38,209 nt of DNA from an uncultured bacterium (lineage in GTDB: Bacteria > Planctomycetota > UBA1135), in the NCBI GenBank assembly GCA_937919925.1, contig CALFOT010000107.1:1-38209 (forward strand), in the 5' to 3' direction. The position numbers and the translations under genes are program-made. The notes below the pieces were generated by a model. The model ran no database searches. It was given only the letters and a program-made list of their open reading frames with translations, and was not told where the DNA came from. Every line of letters begins with the position of its first letter. Position 1 is the first letter of the stretch. Shown here piece after piece: positions 8,725 to 17,652 of the stretch.

Positions 8725-8770
8725 AGGATATCAATCCCTTTGCCCCCTAGAATATGAGGCAACAACGGTC

Positions 8771-8776
8771 TAGCAT
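8771..8776 (+). promoter_or_regulatory. Probable -10 box for the SatD-like gene (leaderless type)
   Basis: TAGCAT stands nine bases before the ATG at 8786, with no Shine-Dalgarno between. A second candidate, TAGAAT at 8748-8753, would give a leader of about 26 bases. Confidence 0.4.
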
Positions 8777-8785
8777 TGTCGCTAC

Positions 8786-9427
8786 ATGGCACCATCCCAG
8801 CGCTTCGGTCTCGCCTTCGGCACCGCTCTGCGTCAGCGAAAAACTCTTGCTGAGGCTCTTGGGGAAAATCTAGGTGCCGTGGCGTTGCGTTTTGCCAAGC
8901 AGATCACTGCAGCGGCCGTTGTTGATAACGCTAACTCCTTTGGCACGCTTATTCTAAGCGATTCCGAGTGCGCCTTTGATGTCGCCGTCGCGCTGCAAGA
9001 GGCTGCCTGGCCTATCCCGCTGCGCTACGCCTTGATTGTGGCTCCACCTGAGGGCGCTGCCGGGCGCGACGAAGCGGTGCGCTCGAAAGCGGCTGTCACC
9101 CTGATGGCGATGGACCGCCAGGCTGTTTTTTGCTTCGATTTGCCGAGTAAATCCGCGGAAGAATTGTTGGTGGCCGATTCCACCACCGCGCTACACCGCA
9201 CTTTGGTGCTGGATTGGACCGAAACACGCTTGTTGGCCGTGCGCTCCTACCGCAAACATGGCCGCCAAGCCCTAGTTGCTGCTGATTTGAGCATTAGTCA
9301 GCAAGCCGTATCACAGATGCTTTTGGGCGCCAGTTTCCGCCGCCTTAAAAGTGCCGAAGACTCCATGCGCAAATGGCTCGCGCGCCCGCAACGCACCATG
9401 TTGTGGCCAATGAAGCGGCGCAGCTGA
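8786..9427 (+). CDS. SatD-like protein with C-terminal helix-turn-helix (intact copy)
   Basis: This is a 213-residue soluble protein. LILSDSECAFDVAVALQ near residue 55 and IPLRYALIV near 76 recall the GDEFQ core and the following strand of SatD-family proteins. The C terminus (about 160-203) has a basic helix-turn-helix, ADLSISQQAVSQMLL, as found in the longer SatD-like proteins. Function in this family is poorly known and the assignment is tentative. From base 8909 on, the gene lies in the 1132-bp tandem repeat; a second, 5'-truncated copy lies at 10041-10559. The FG-GAP gene copy starts about 105 bases downstream. Confidence 0.75.
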   Translation: MAPSQRFGLAFGTALRQRKTLAEALGENLGAVALRFAKQITAAAVVDNANSFGTLILSDSECAFDVAVALQEAAWPIPLRYALIVAPPEGAAGRDEAVRSKAAVTLMAMDRQAVFCFDLPSKSAEELLVADSTTALHRTLVLDWTETRLLAVRSYRKHGRQALVAADLSISQQAVSQMLLGASFRRLKSAEDSMRKWLARPQRTMLWPMKRRS

Positions 9428-10040
9428 CAGATTTCTTTGGAAGTCCTCAAGATTTCCTGGGCGATTCCGATGTTGGTTTAGGTTCACGACTCCGTGGCCC
9501 AAACCTTTTGCCTTGCAGAAGGATCGAAAACCATGAATCGCTCCCCATTGGCCTTTGTTGCCGTCCTCACCCTAACAGCATGGACAGCCCCTACCCTGTA
9601 CGCGCAATCTGGACACAGCTACTCCGGTGTCCACGAACACCTCGATGTCATTGGGCTAGCCGGCTCCAATGGCTTTTTGTTTTCTAATCCGATTGCTGGC
9701 GCGGGCGATGTGAATGGCGACGGCGTGGAGGATTTCCTTATTGGGGTTCCTGAAGCACGAGGCGGCATGGGCAAAACCACCTTGTACTCAGGAACCCGCG
9801 GCGACAGCTGGCCATATTATGTGGAACTCTGGTCCGAAACGGGTTCCCGGGGTTACGGTGGCAGCTCCCCCGACGGCTTCGGTACTGGCTTATGCGCGCT
9901 CGGCGACATCAACTCAGATGGCTACGATGACTTCGCTGTGAGTTCTGGAAATGGCCATTACGTGATGGTTTATCTTGGTCCCACTTGCACTTTACTGAAG
10001 GTCTTGGTGACCCATAGTGAAAACGCCAGCAATGATTACG
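8909..10040 (+). repeat. 1132-bp tandem direct repeat, copy 1
   Basis: This segment is repeated at an offset of exactly 1132 bases with no difference that I can find. It holds most of the SatD-like gene and the first part of the FG-GAP/glycosidase gene. Both ends carry the six bases GCAGCG (8909-8914 and 10041-10046), so the junction is a microhomology junction. Confidence 0.95.
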
Positions 10041-10057
10041 GCAGCGGCCGTTGTTGA
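9533..10057 (+). pseudogene. Truncated first copy of the FG-GAP/glycosidase gene
   Basis: It encodes the signal peptide and the first FG-GAP repeats identically to residues 1-169 of the intact gene at 10665. After the duplication junction at 10041 it reads only GSGRC-like codons and stops at 10055-10057, giving about 174 residues. If expressed it would be exported as a fragment of the beta-propeller without the catalytic part. It is a by-product of the tandem duplication. Confidence 0.9.
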
Positions 10058-10559
10058 TAACGCTAACTCCTTTGGCACGCTTATTCTAAGCGATTCCGAG
10101 TGCGCCTTTGATGTCGCCGTCGCGCTGCAAGAGGCTGCCTGGCCTATCCCGCTGCGCTACGCCTTGATTGTGGCTCCACCTGAGGGCGCTGCCGGGCGCG
10201 ACGAAGCGGTGCGCTCGAAAGCGGCTGTCACCCTGATGGCGATGGACCGCCAGGCTGTTTTTTGCTTCGATTTGCCGAGTAAATCCGCGGAAGAATTGTT
10301 GGTGGCCGATTCCACCACCGCGCTACACCGCACTTTGGTGCTGGATTGGACCGAAACACGCTTGTTGGCCGTGCGCTCCTACCGCAAACATGGCCGCCAA
10401 GCCCTAGTTGCTGCTGATTTGAGCATTAGTCAGCAAGCCGTATCACAGATGCTTTTGGGCGCCAGTTTCCGCCGCCTTAAAAGTGCCGAAGACTCCATGC
10501 GCAAATGGCTCGCGCGCCCGCAACGCACCATGTTGTGGCCAATGAAGCGGCGCAGCTGA
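10041..10559 (+). pseudogene. 5'-truncated second copy of the SatD-like gene
   Basis: This is the second copy of the SatD-like gene. It lacks the first 41 codons and is joined to the inside of the FG-GAP gene. The frame stays open to the normal stop, and a GTG at 10017 or ATG at 10032 could start a fused product of about 175-180 residues with the helix-turn-helix retained. Nothing suggests that it is functional. Confidence 0.85.
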
Positions 10560-11172
10560 CAGATTTCTTTGGAAGTCCTCAAGATTTCCTGGGCGATTCC
10601 GATGTTGGTTTAGGTTCACGACTCCGTGGCCCAAACCTTTTGCCTTGCAGAAGGATCGAAAACCATGAATCGCTCCCCATTGGCCTTTGTTGCCGTCCTC
10701 ACCCTAACAGCATGGACAGCCCCTACCCTGTACGCGCAATCTGGACACAGCTACTCCGGTGTCCACGAACACCTCGATGTCATTGGGCTAGCCGGCTCCA
10801 ATGGCTTTTTGTTTTCTAATCCGATTGCTGGCGCGGGCGATGTGAATGGCGACGGCGTGGAGGATTTCCTTATTGGGGTTCCTGAAGCACGAGGCGGCAT
10901 GGGCAAAACCACCTTGTACTCAGGAACCCGCGGCGACAGCTGGCCATATTATGTGGAACTCTGGTCCGAAACGGGTTCCCGGGGTTACGGTGGCAGCTCC
11001 CCCGACGGCTTCGGTACTGGCTTATGCGCGCTCGGCGACATCAACTCAGATGGCTACGATGACTTCGCTGTGAGTTCTGGAAATGGCCATTACGTGATGG
11101 TTTATCTTGGTCCCACTTGCACTTTACTGAAGGTCTTGGTGACCCATAGTGAAAACGCCAGCAATGATTACG
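10041..11172 (+). repeat. 1132-bp tandem direct repeat, copy 2
   Basis: This is the second copy, directly abutting the first. After 11172 only the six-base GCAGCG (11173-11178) is shared, and then the unique remainder of the FG-GAP/glycosidase gene follows. Confidence 0.95.
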
Positions 11173-13778
11173 GCAGCGCCATGACGGCCGTGGACCTCGA
11201 CGGCGACAATATTAATGAATTGGTGGTTGGTGATCCAAACTGGGAGTCCAATGGACCAACCGAAAAAGGAATGATTCATGTTTATCAATTCATTCCGTTG
11301 ACCACACTTTCGTCGATGGTGAGTGGCGGCGGAGAAGAGCCAACCACAACCATCGTTTCCATCACGCGTTTTGTAAATCCTATAGCACCCGGCGAACTTT
11401 CTACTCCTGATATGCGGGTAACTCTGGTTGCAGAATTGGCGGGCCTAAATGAAAACTGGTTTGGTGCCAGCCTTGCTGGGGTGACAACTGGAGTTGGGGC
11501 GAATTATCTACTTGTAGGAGCACCACGCATGGAGACTTCGTTGACTGGCCCGCTTGCTGGTGGCGAAGTATTTTTGTATCGCGACGACCCCAATACCGTG
11601 CCGTTTGATCTCGAGGAAATCCTGACGATTCAAGACACCTTTAGCAACACCGAACCCGGCAAGTTTGGCATCGCTGTTGCTTCTGTCGGTGATATCCGTG
11701 GCAACGATGGTGTCGATGAATTCATTGTTGGCGCGCCAGCTACGGACCTCGCGCAAATCGATGCCGGTTATGCCAAAGTGTTTGATGTCGATGGCAATGT
11801 CATTCTCACCCTCAACGGCACCGTTGCTGATGAGGGCTTAGGTGCAACGCTGGCCGCACTTGGCGATGTGGATGGCGATCAAATTGCAGATTTTGTAATT
11901 GGCGCACCTGGTGTGAGCGCTGGCCCTGGCTATGTTGCCCTGTACTCCGGTGCGGATGGCAGCGTCATCGATACCGTGCAGGGCATTGAGCCAAGCGTCC
12001 ACTTTGGTCGCAGTGTTGCGACTTCGGGCGACGTCGATGGCGACGGATCGCGCGACCTCATCATTGCACGCAACTCCAACGTTCCGTCAGCATCTTCAGT
12101 CCACGTATACCGCCCTCTGCACTCCTTACCCTATCGCATCACAGTGGATGCAGTGGGTACAGACACAAATTTCGCGCCGATTCACGGCACCAACCACGGC
12201 CCTGGCCACAAGACTAAATGGACTAAACAAATTGGCCTTGATCCACCTTATCTAAAGAACCGCACTCAAGATCTCTCTGCTCAATTCGCTGCTACCCACA
12301 TACCGAACACACGGATTACCAGTGAGGGAGTCGGCGACTTAAACTACCTCTGGTTGCTCGATCAAGGCATTTTGGACGATATGAGCCGCGATTATAATGT
12401 CTCAAATGCCGAAATCGAAAACCTTGCAAACTATGATTTTTGGCAAATGGATGTGCGCATGGACATTCAAGAAGCGCTGCCAGGAATGGATACTATTTGG
12501 CGCGTAGGTCATGATAAAGGAGATATTCCTGGCAGTCTTGATTGGTATCCTGGTTTCAACGAGGTACCCAATAACATTGATGGCGTCGCCAAAGTTGCTG
12601 CGCAAATTCTCAAGCACTACAACAAGGGTTGGGGCGGACGAGCCATCCCAACCACGCCGATTCGGTTGGTGGAATTGTGGAATGAGCCGTTCCTCAATTT
12701 TTGGACCGGAACCGGTACAGAATTCGGGGAACTGCACGTCGCCATGTTAAAGGCGCTGGATGAGAACTTTGATAGCGACGCTGACGGTATTGCTGACAAC
12801 ATGACCATGATGACGCCAATAGCACCTGGCGATCCGGAAGGATTCACAACTGAATTTCTTGACGTGCTCGAAGCCAACTGGGATCCACAAAACCCACATA
12901 AGATTCGCCTCGACGGGGTTGTCCAACACTGGTACATGAACAGTCCACACCAATTTTTACGCCACTTCGAAGGCCTGGATACATTCTACAAAGAGATTGG
13001 CGAGTCCCACCACGCTTTGAAACAAGGTGAGAACGAAGCCGTGGTTTACCCGGAACTTTGGGTAACGGAATGGAACCGCACCATTGAACAGTATGCTTAC
13101 ACTTACGCTTCGATGCCGTTCTTAATGAACGCGTTCTACTATATGAATGGCCTCTATCACGGTGATTTTAAGCGCACCGACGGCGATGATTTTTCCATCT
13201 CTTTTGCCGGCGCGAATTTTTTCTCTGCGAAAGACGCGCTGTGGGGAGAATACGTGAATCGACAATCGAATCTTGTGGAAGTGCTGCGGGATCATGCTGG
13301 TCTTGCCTGGGAAGTCTACGGCACAAGTTTGTTCGAAGAAGCACCGGAACGACTGCATGTAGAGGGTTCGTTTTACGAACCGCAGATGGAAGGCGGTGCC
13401 TTAAATCCGATCAAAGACTTCACCGTGATGGCGGGTCGTTCCAATACTCAAAACCGCGTGGTGGTGGTGGTCAGTTCGCTGCAAGCGGCGGATATGGATG
13501 ATCATCCCGACAGTCGCGATGCCATGCAGCGCTTGCCGTATGTGCTCACTATTCCAAACCTCGAATTCACTCCCGTCACCATTACTCGCTTGGTGCAAGA
13601 GACAGACACCATCAACTTCGCCCTGGGCCAGCAAGCGCAACTTGTTGCTATCCCCGAATTCGGCTCGGGCGTGCTGCCTTACTCAGCCTGGCAGTTGACC
13701 GTAAACGGCTCATCGGTGAGTCTTAATGTGGCTGACATGATTCAAAACAGCTACGAAGTGATTATCATCGAAGGCTAG
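10665..13778 (+). CDS. Secreted FG-GAP beta-propeller / clan-A glycoside hydrolase (GH39-like) fusion
   Basis: This is a 1037-residue exported protein. The signal peptide ends at LYA near residue 24. Residues about 25-490 hold at least six FG-GAP repeats with calcium-loop motifs such as DVNGDGVEDFLIG, DINSDGYDDFAV, DVDGDQIADFVIGAP and DVDGDGSRDLIIA, predicting an integrin-like propeller. From about 500 a TIM-barrel enzyme follows: LVELWNEPF puts a candidate acid/base at Glu674 and WVTEWN a candidate nucleophile at Glu802, the two-Glu layout of retaining clan GH-A enzymes; WNEP with FWTGTGTEF resembles GH39. A C-terminal beta-rich part ends the protein. Substrate is unknown. I start it at the ATG at 10665, after AAGGAT, not at the upstream GTG. 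The 5' quarter lies in the tandem repeat. Confidence 0.9.
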   Translation: MNRSPLAFVAVLTLTAWTAPTLYAQSGHSYSGVHEHLDVIGLAGSNGFLFSNPIAGAGDVNGDGVEDFLIGVPEARGGMGKTTLYSGTRGDSWPYYVELWSETGSRGYGGSSPDGFGTGLCALGDINSDGYDDFAVSSGNGHYVMVYLGPTCTLLKVLVTHSENASNDYGSAMTAVDLDGDNINELVVGDPNWESNGPTEKGMIHVYQFIPLTTLSSMVSGGGEEPTTTIVSITRFVNPIAPGELSTPDMRVTLVAELAGLNENWFGASLAGVTTGVGANYLLVGAPRMETSLTGPLAGGEVFLYRDDPNTVPFDLEEILTIQDTFSNTEPGKFGIAVASVGDIRGNDGVDEFIVGAPATDLAQIDAGYAKVFDVDGNVILTLNGTVADEGLGATLAALGDVDGDQIADFVIGAPGVSAGPGYVALYSGADGSVIDTVQGIEPSVHFGRSVATSGDVDGDGSRDLIIARNSNVPSASSVHVYRPLHSLPYRITVDAVGTDTNFAPIHGTNHGPGHKTKWTKQIGLDPPYLKNRTQDLSAQFAATHIPNTRITSEGVGDLNYLWLLDQGILDDMSRDYNVSNAEIENLANYDFWQMDVRMDIQEALPGMDTIWRVGHDKGDIPGSLDWYPGFNEVPNNIDGVAKVAAQILKHYNKGWGGRAIPTTPIRLVELWNEPFLNFWTGTGTEFGELHVAMLKALDENFDSDADGIADNMTMMTPIAPGDPEGFTTEFLDVLEANWDPQNPHKIRLDGVVQHWYMNSPHQFLRHFEGLDTFYKEIGESHHALKQGENEAVVYPELWVTEWNRTIEQYAYTYASMPFLMNAFYYMNGLYHGDFKRTDGDDFSISFAGANFFSAKDALWGEYVNRQSNLVEVLRDHAGLAWEVYGTSLFEEAPERLHVEGSFYEPQMEGGALNPIKDFTVMAGRSNTQNRVVVVVSSLQAADMDDHPDSRDAMQRLPYVLTIPNLEFTPVTITRLVQETDTINFALGQQAQLVAIPEFGSGVLPYSAWQLTVNGSSVSLNVADMIQNSYEVIIIEG

Positions 13779-13790
13779 ACGGCGAAGCGG

Positions 13791-13796
13791 TACAAT
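13791..13796 (+). promoter_or_regulatory. Probable -10 box of the hcr-like operon (leaderless type)
   Basis: TACAAT is followed by eight bases and then the ATG at 13805. No Shine-Dalgarno fits in the gap. I see no good -35 hexamer 16-18 bases upstream. The box lies 13 bases after the stop of the glycosidase gene. Confidence 0.5.
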
Positions 13797-13804
13797 CCTC
13801 ATGC

Positions 13805-14290
13805 ATGCGTGTCCTCCGACTCCACGTGAATGGCGATTGCGCCGAAGTCGCTGCACCTGAGCATTGGACTTTGCTCGAGGTTCTGCGTTACAAACTTGGC
13901 CTCACCGGCTCCAAGCAGGGTTGTGATAAAGGCGATTGCGGGGCGTGTACCGTGTTGATTGATGGTGTTCCCACCCTTGCTTGCCTGAGTTTGGCGGCCA
14001 CCGTAGAAGGCAAACAAATCACCACGATTGAAGGATTGGTTCCTGCCCATCGTGCTGCCGGTGGCGAAGGCGTCGATCCCGTACAAAACGCCTTTGATAA
14101 AACAGGCGCCTTGCAGTGTGGCTTTTGTCAGCCCGGCATGATTTTGTCCGCGAAAGCCCTGCTCGCAAAGAATCCAAACCCCAGTCTTAAGGAAATTCAA
14201 GAATCACTCGCGGGCAATCTTTGCCGCTGCACTGGCTACACGCAAATATATGAAGCCGTCGTGTTAGCTGCCAAAGGAGATTTGGCCTGA
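13805..14290 (+). CDS. hcrC: Molybdenum hydroxylase [2Fe-2S] subunit, 4-hydroxybenzoyl-CoA reductase gamma-like
   Basis: This 161-residue small subunit carries two [2Fe-2S] clusters. The ferredoxin-like N-terminal domain has Cys40, Cys45, Cys48 and Cys60 in GCDKGDCGAC and LACLS; the helical domain has CGFCQPG and CRCTGY. It passes electrons between the molybdopterin and flavin subunits. Length and motifs fit any xanthine-dehydrogenase-type gamma subunit; the Hcr assignment comes from the partner FAD subunit. It is the first gene of a three-gene operon; its TGA overlaps the next ATG by one base, after AAGGAG in the gene's own end. Its transcript appears leaderless. Confidence 0.9.
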   Translation: MRVLRLHVNGDCAEVAAPEHWTLLEVLRYKLGLTGSKQGCDKGDCGACTVLIDGVPTLACLSLAATVEGKQITTIEGLVPAHRAAGGEGVDPVQNAFDKTGALQCGFCQPGMILSAKALLAKNPNPSLKEIQESLAGNLCRCTGYTQIYEAVVLAAKGDLA

Positions 14291-16620
14291 TGGCTGCGCG
14301 CGATCAACACGGCAGCGAAGCACCTTGGGATCAAGGCTTCCGCGTCATTGGCAAAGAGAATCGCAAGGTGGATGGCATGGCCAAAGCAACCGGAGAAGCG
14401 ATTTACACCGACGACATCCAGTTGCCCGGGATGCTGCATGCGAAAATGTTGCGCAGCCCACATGCGCACGCGCGGATTTTATCCATCGATACCTCAAAAG
14501 CCGAGGCCTTGCCCGGCGTGATTGGAGTTTTAGTGGGCGCCGAGTTGCCCGTGCGTTATGGCGTCATTCCGTGGACCCCAGATGAAACAGCGCTAGCGGT
14601 TGATAAAGTACGGTTCATCGGTGATGAAGTTGCTGCCGTGGCCGCGCTTGATGAAGACACGGCGAATGCAGCTATTCGCCTCATTGAAGTCGAATATGAA
14701 ATCCTCGAATCCATCCTGGATGCAGAAAAGGCGCTCATCACCCCAGAACCGCCGATTCATGAAGACCGCAAACGCCGCGACAATATCTCCAAACATGTAG
14801 AGCTGGAATTCGGCGATGTAGAAGCGCAAGTAAGTAGCGCAGATATCGTCGTCGAAGAAGATTACAGTTTCCACAGCACCACCCATGCGGCCATGGAGCC
14901 CCATTGTGCCGTGGCCGTGGCCAATTCTGACGGGCGCCTCACACTGTGGTCATCTACGCAAATCACCCACTATGTGCATCGTGCACTGGCGCGTGTTTTG
15001 CAACTGGATCCCGCACGCATCCGGGTAATTCAACCGTGCCTTGGCGGTGGATTTGGTGGCAAGTCCGATCCCTTTTCGCTGGAGTTTGTGGTTGCGCAAC
15101 TGGCCATAAAAACTGGCCGCCCGGTAAAAATGCTGTGGACGCGTGAAGAAGTGTTTTACGCGCATCGCGGGCGTCATCCGATGAAAATGCATTACCGCAC
15201 CACAGCTAAGGCTGATGGCACGATTACCGGTGTGGATGCTAAATTGTTAATTGATGGCGGCGCCTATTCGAGTTTCGGTTTGGTCACCACCTACTATTCG
15301 GGGCAGTTGCTTACTGGCCCCTATGATTTTCCGAACTATCGTTTTGATAGCACCCGTGTTTTCACCAATCGCCCACCGAATGGACCGAAGCGTGGTCATG
15401 GCTCGGTGCAGCCCCGTTTCGCTTTTGAGGTGCAATTGGATGAAATTGCCCAGCGCTTAAATATCGATCCGATTGAAATTCGTCGGCGCAATTTTTTGGG
15501 TGCGCACACGGAAACGGTCAATGGTCAACGGATTACTTCGAATGGGTTCCTGGAATGCCTGCAAGAAGTAGAGGCGGCTAGCGATTGGAAAGCGCGGCAT
15601 GGCAAACTGCCACACGGGCGCGGGATTGGCGTGGCCGGCTCGATGTACATTTCCGGCACCAACTATCCGGTTTATCCGAATAAGATGCCGCAGGCGGGAG
15701 TGCAGCTGAAAATTGATCGCAGTGGTTTGGTCACGGTGTTCACTGGCGGCAACGATATTGGCCAAGGCTCCAATTCGATGGTGGCCTATTTGGTTGCCGA
15801 GGAATTGGGTATTCAGCCTAGCCACATCAAAGTCATCGCGGCTGATACCGATCTTTGCCCAGTGGATCTTGGCGCCTACTCCAGCCGCGTCACTTTTATG
15901 GTTGGTAATGCCGCCATTGATGCCGCGCGCAAGTTGCGCCACAAGCTAGTCGAGGCCGTCGCCGTCGCTTGGGATGTTGCGCAGAAAGATGTGCGCTTCA
16001 TGGATGGCACCGTGGTGGATTTGAGTGCTGCAGCGCGTTCCATGACTCATGTCGAAGCCTTCCATCTCGCTGAGGAAATGTTCGATACACTCGGCAGCAC
16101 CGGCGCCTATAACACGCCAACTTTGGGCGGTGATTATCGCGGCGGCACCATCGGCTCGGCGCCGGCCTATTCCTTTACTGCGCACGTTGCCGAAGTCGAA
16201 GTCGATACCGAAACCGGGCGGATTACCGTGCATAAAGTTTGGGCGGCGCATGATTGTGGGCGCGCGCTAAACCCCATGATTGTGCGCGGGCAGATTGAGG
16301 GCTCCACTTACATGGGCGCCGCCGAAGTCGTGCTTGAGTCCCATGATCTCAATCGCTTTGGATTACACGCTGGCCCATCGTTGCTCGATTACCGCATCCC
16401 AACTGCGGTGGATACGCCAGAATTGGCAGCGCGGATTATTGAGAGCATTGATCCAGAAGGCCCATTCGGAGCCAAAGAAGCTGGCGAGGGCCCGCTGCAT
16501 TCCACCATTCCTGCGATTGCAAATGCCGTGTTTGATGCGGTTGGCATTCGCCTGCGGCATTTACCGTTCACGCCAGCGAAGGTGCTCGCAGCCTTACGCG
16601 CCAAGGAGGAGCAAGCCTAA
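14290..16620 (+). CDS. hcrA: Molybdopterin catalytic subunit, 4-hydroxybenzoyl-CoA reductase alpha-like
   Basis: This is a 776-residue catalytic subunit of the xanthine oxidase family. The N-terminal a/b-hammerhead domain has KVDGMAKATGEAIYTDDI and LRSPHAHARIL; PVRYGVIPWTPDETALAV is close to what is known of HcrA-type subunits. The molybdopterin-binding part shows LGGGFGGKSDPF near residue 250, GRGIGVAGSMY and GNDIGQGSN, and ends with the catalytic-Glu loop GAKEAGEGPLH near residue 730. In 4-hydroxybenzoyl-CoA reductase the enzyme removes the phenolic hydroxyl to give benzoyl-CoA. Start and stop both overlap the neighbouring genes by one base. No Mo-cofactor maturation gene is in the window. 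Confidence 0.92.
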   Translation: MAARDQHGSEAPWDQGFRVIGKENRKVDGMAKATGEAIYTDDIQLPGMLHAKMLRSPHAHARILSIDTSKAEALPGVIGVLVGAELPVRYGVIPWTPDETALAVDKVRFIGDEVAAVAALDEDTANAAIRLIEVEYEILESILDAEKALITPEPPIHEDRKRRDNISKHVELEFGDVEAQVSSADIVVEEDYSFHSTTHAAMEPHCAVAVANSDGRLTLWSSTQITHYVHRALARVLQLDPARIRVIQPCLGGGFGGKSDPFSLEFVVAQLAIKTGRPVKMLWTREEVFYAHRGRHPMKMHYRTTAKADGTITGVDAKLLIDGGAYSSFGLVTTYYSGQLLTGPYDFPNYRFDSTRVFTNRPPNGPKRGHGSVQPRFAFEVQLDEIAQRLNIDPIEIRRRNFLGAHTETVNGQRITSNGFLECLQEVEAASDWKARHGKLPHGRGIGVAGSMYISGTNYPVYPNKMPQAGVQLKIDRSGLVTVFTGGNDIGQGSNSMVAYLVAEELGIQPSHIKVIAADTDLCPVDLGAYSSRVTFMVGNAAIDAARKLRHKLVEAVAVAWDVAQKDVRFMDGTVVDLSAAARSMTHVEAFHLAEEMFDTLGSTGAYNTPTLGGDYRGGTIGSAPAYSFTAHVAEVEVDTETGRITVHKVWAAHDCGRALNPMIVRGQIEGSTYMGAAEVVLESHDLNRFGLHAGPSLLDYRIPTAVDTPELAARIIESIDPEGPFGAKEAGEGPLHSTIPAIANAVFDAVGIRLRHLPFTPAKVLAALRAKEEQA

Positions 16621-17642
16621 TGCTGCGACTACCAAAGTTTGAAGTAAAAAATCCCGCCACGGTCGAAGAGGCTGTAGCGATGATGATGGAAATTCACGGG
16701 GAAGCGCGCTTCCTTGCCGGTGGCACCGATTTGAATCCCAACATGAAGCATGGCTTGTTCACGCCTGAGCGCATCGTTGCCTTAGGTGGGATTGAGGAAA
16801 TGTTCGGCGTCGGTTTTGATGAAAGTGGCAACGCGCGTATCGGTGCCATGGTCACGCTCGCGCAAGTAGAGCAACATCCAGATTTGCGGCGTGCTTTCCC
16901 AGCGCTGTGTCAAGCTGCAAAATTGGTGAGTAGCCCGCAATTGCGCAACATGGGCACGCTCGGCGGCAACGTCATGTTGGATACGCGTTGCCAGTGGTAC
17001 AACCAAACGTATTTTTGGCGCAACGCCTTAGGCTATTGTTTGAAAAAGGATGGCAGCAAGTGCCATGTCATTGAAGGCGGTTCCAAATGTGTTGCTGCGG
17101 CTTCCAACGACACCGCTCCTGCATTAATGACTTTGAATGCAGAGCTGGAATTTGCAACCACTTCGGGCCGAGTACGCATGCCGCTTGCCGATTTATGGCA
17201 GGCCGACGGCATCTGGAACAAAAAAATTCCCCACACCGATTTACTCGTGGCGCTTCATGTGCCCAAACCCGCCGCAGGATCGCGCGGCGCTTATGGCAAA
17301 CTACGCGACCGCGGTTCGATTGACTTCCCGCTGTTTGGTATCGCGGTACGTTTAGATTTTGCCGCGGATGGCTCGATTTCGGATGCCGCGTTGTGTGCGG
17401 TTGCTTTACAAGCTCGCCCGTGGCCTTTGAAAAAAGCTGCAGAGCTATTGATTGGCACCCATCCCGGCCAGGCCAGCTTTAATGATGCGGTGGAGAAGGT
17501 CGCCATGCTTGCCGCCAAGCAGTGCCGCCCCATGCCAAACATCCCTGGCGATCACGAATACCGCCATCTGATGGTGCCGGTGTATACGCGCCGCACGCTG
17601 CATGCCGCGGCTGCAGGCGAAGGCCCAGTGCATCACATTTGA
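16620..17642 (+). CDS. hcrB: FAD subunit with extra [4Fe-4S] loop, 4-hydroxybenzoyl-CoA reductase beta-like
   Basis: This 340-residue FAD-binding subunit has the FAD motifs LAGGTDLNPNMKHG (near residue 33) and GTLGGNVMLDTRC (near 113). A loop unique to 4-hydroxybenzoyl-CoA reductase is present, with Cys124, Cys140, Cys148 and Cys157. The spacings 16, 8 and 9 equal those of the four [4Fe-4S] ligands of the Thauera aromatica beta subunit (122, 138, 146, 155). This is the main reason to call the operon hcr. The extra cluster lets ferredoxin drive the reductive reaction. AAGGAGG lies before the ATG. It converges on the peroxiredoxin gene with ten bases between stops. Confidence 0.92.
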   Translation: MLRLPKFEVKNPATVEEAVAMMMEIHGEARFLAGGTDLNPNMKHGLFTPERIVALGGIEEMFGVGFDESGNARIGAMVTLAQVEQHPDLRRAFPALCQAAKLVSSPQLRNMGTLGGNVMLDTRCQWYNQTYFWRNALGYCLKKDGSKCHVIEGGSKCVAAASNDTAPALMTLNAELEFATTSGRVRMPLADLWQADGIWNKKIPHTDLLVALHVPKPAAGSRGAYGKLRDRGSIDFPLFGIAVRLDFAADGSISDAALCAVALQARPWPLKKAAELLIGTHPGQASFNDAVEKVAMLAAKQCRPMPNIPGDHEYRHLMVPVYTRRTLHAAAAGEGPVHHI

Positions 17643-17652
17643 AAAAACGCTC

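Noticed and set aside
8909-11178. Insertion sequence or transposon as cause of the repeat
   Set aside because: The repeated unit encodes no transposase, has no terminal inverted repeats, and its borders share only six bases.
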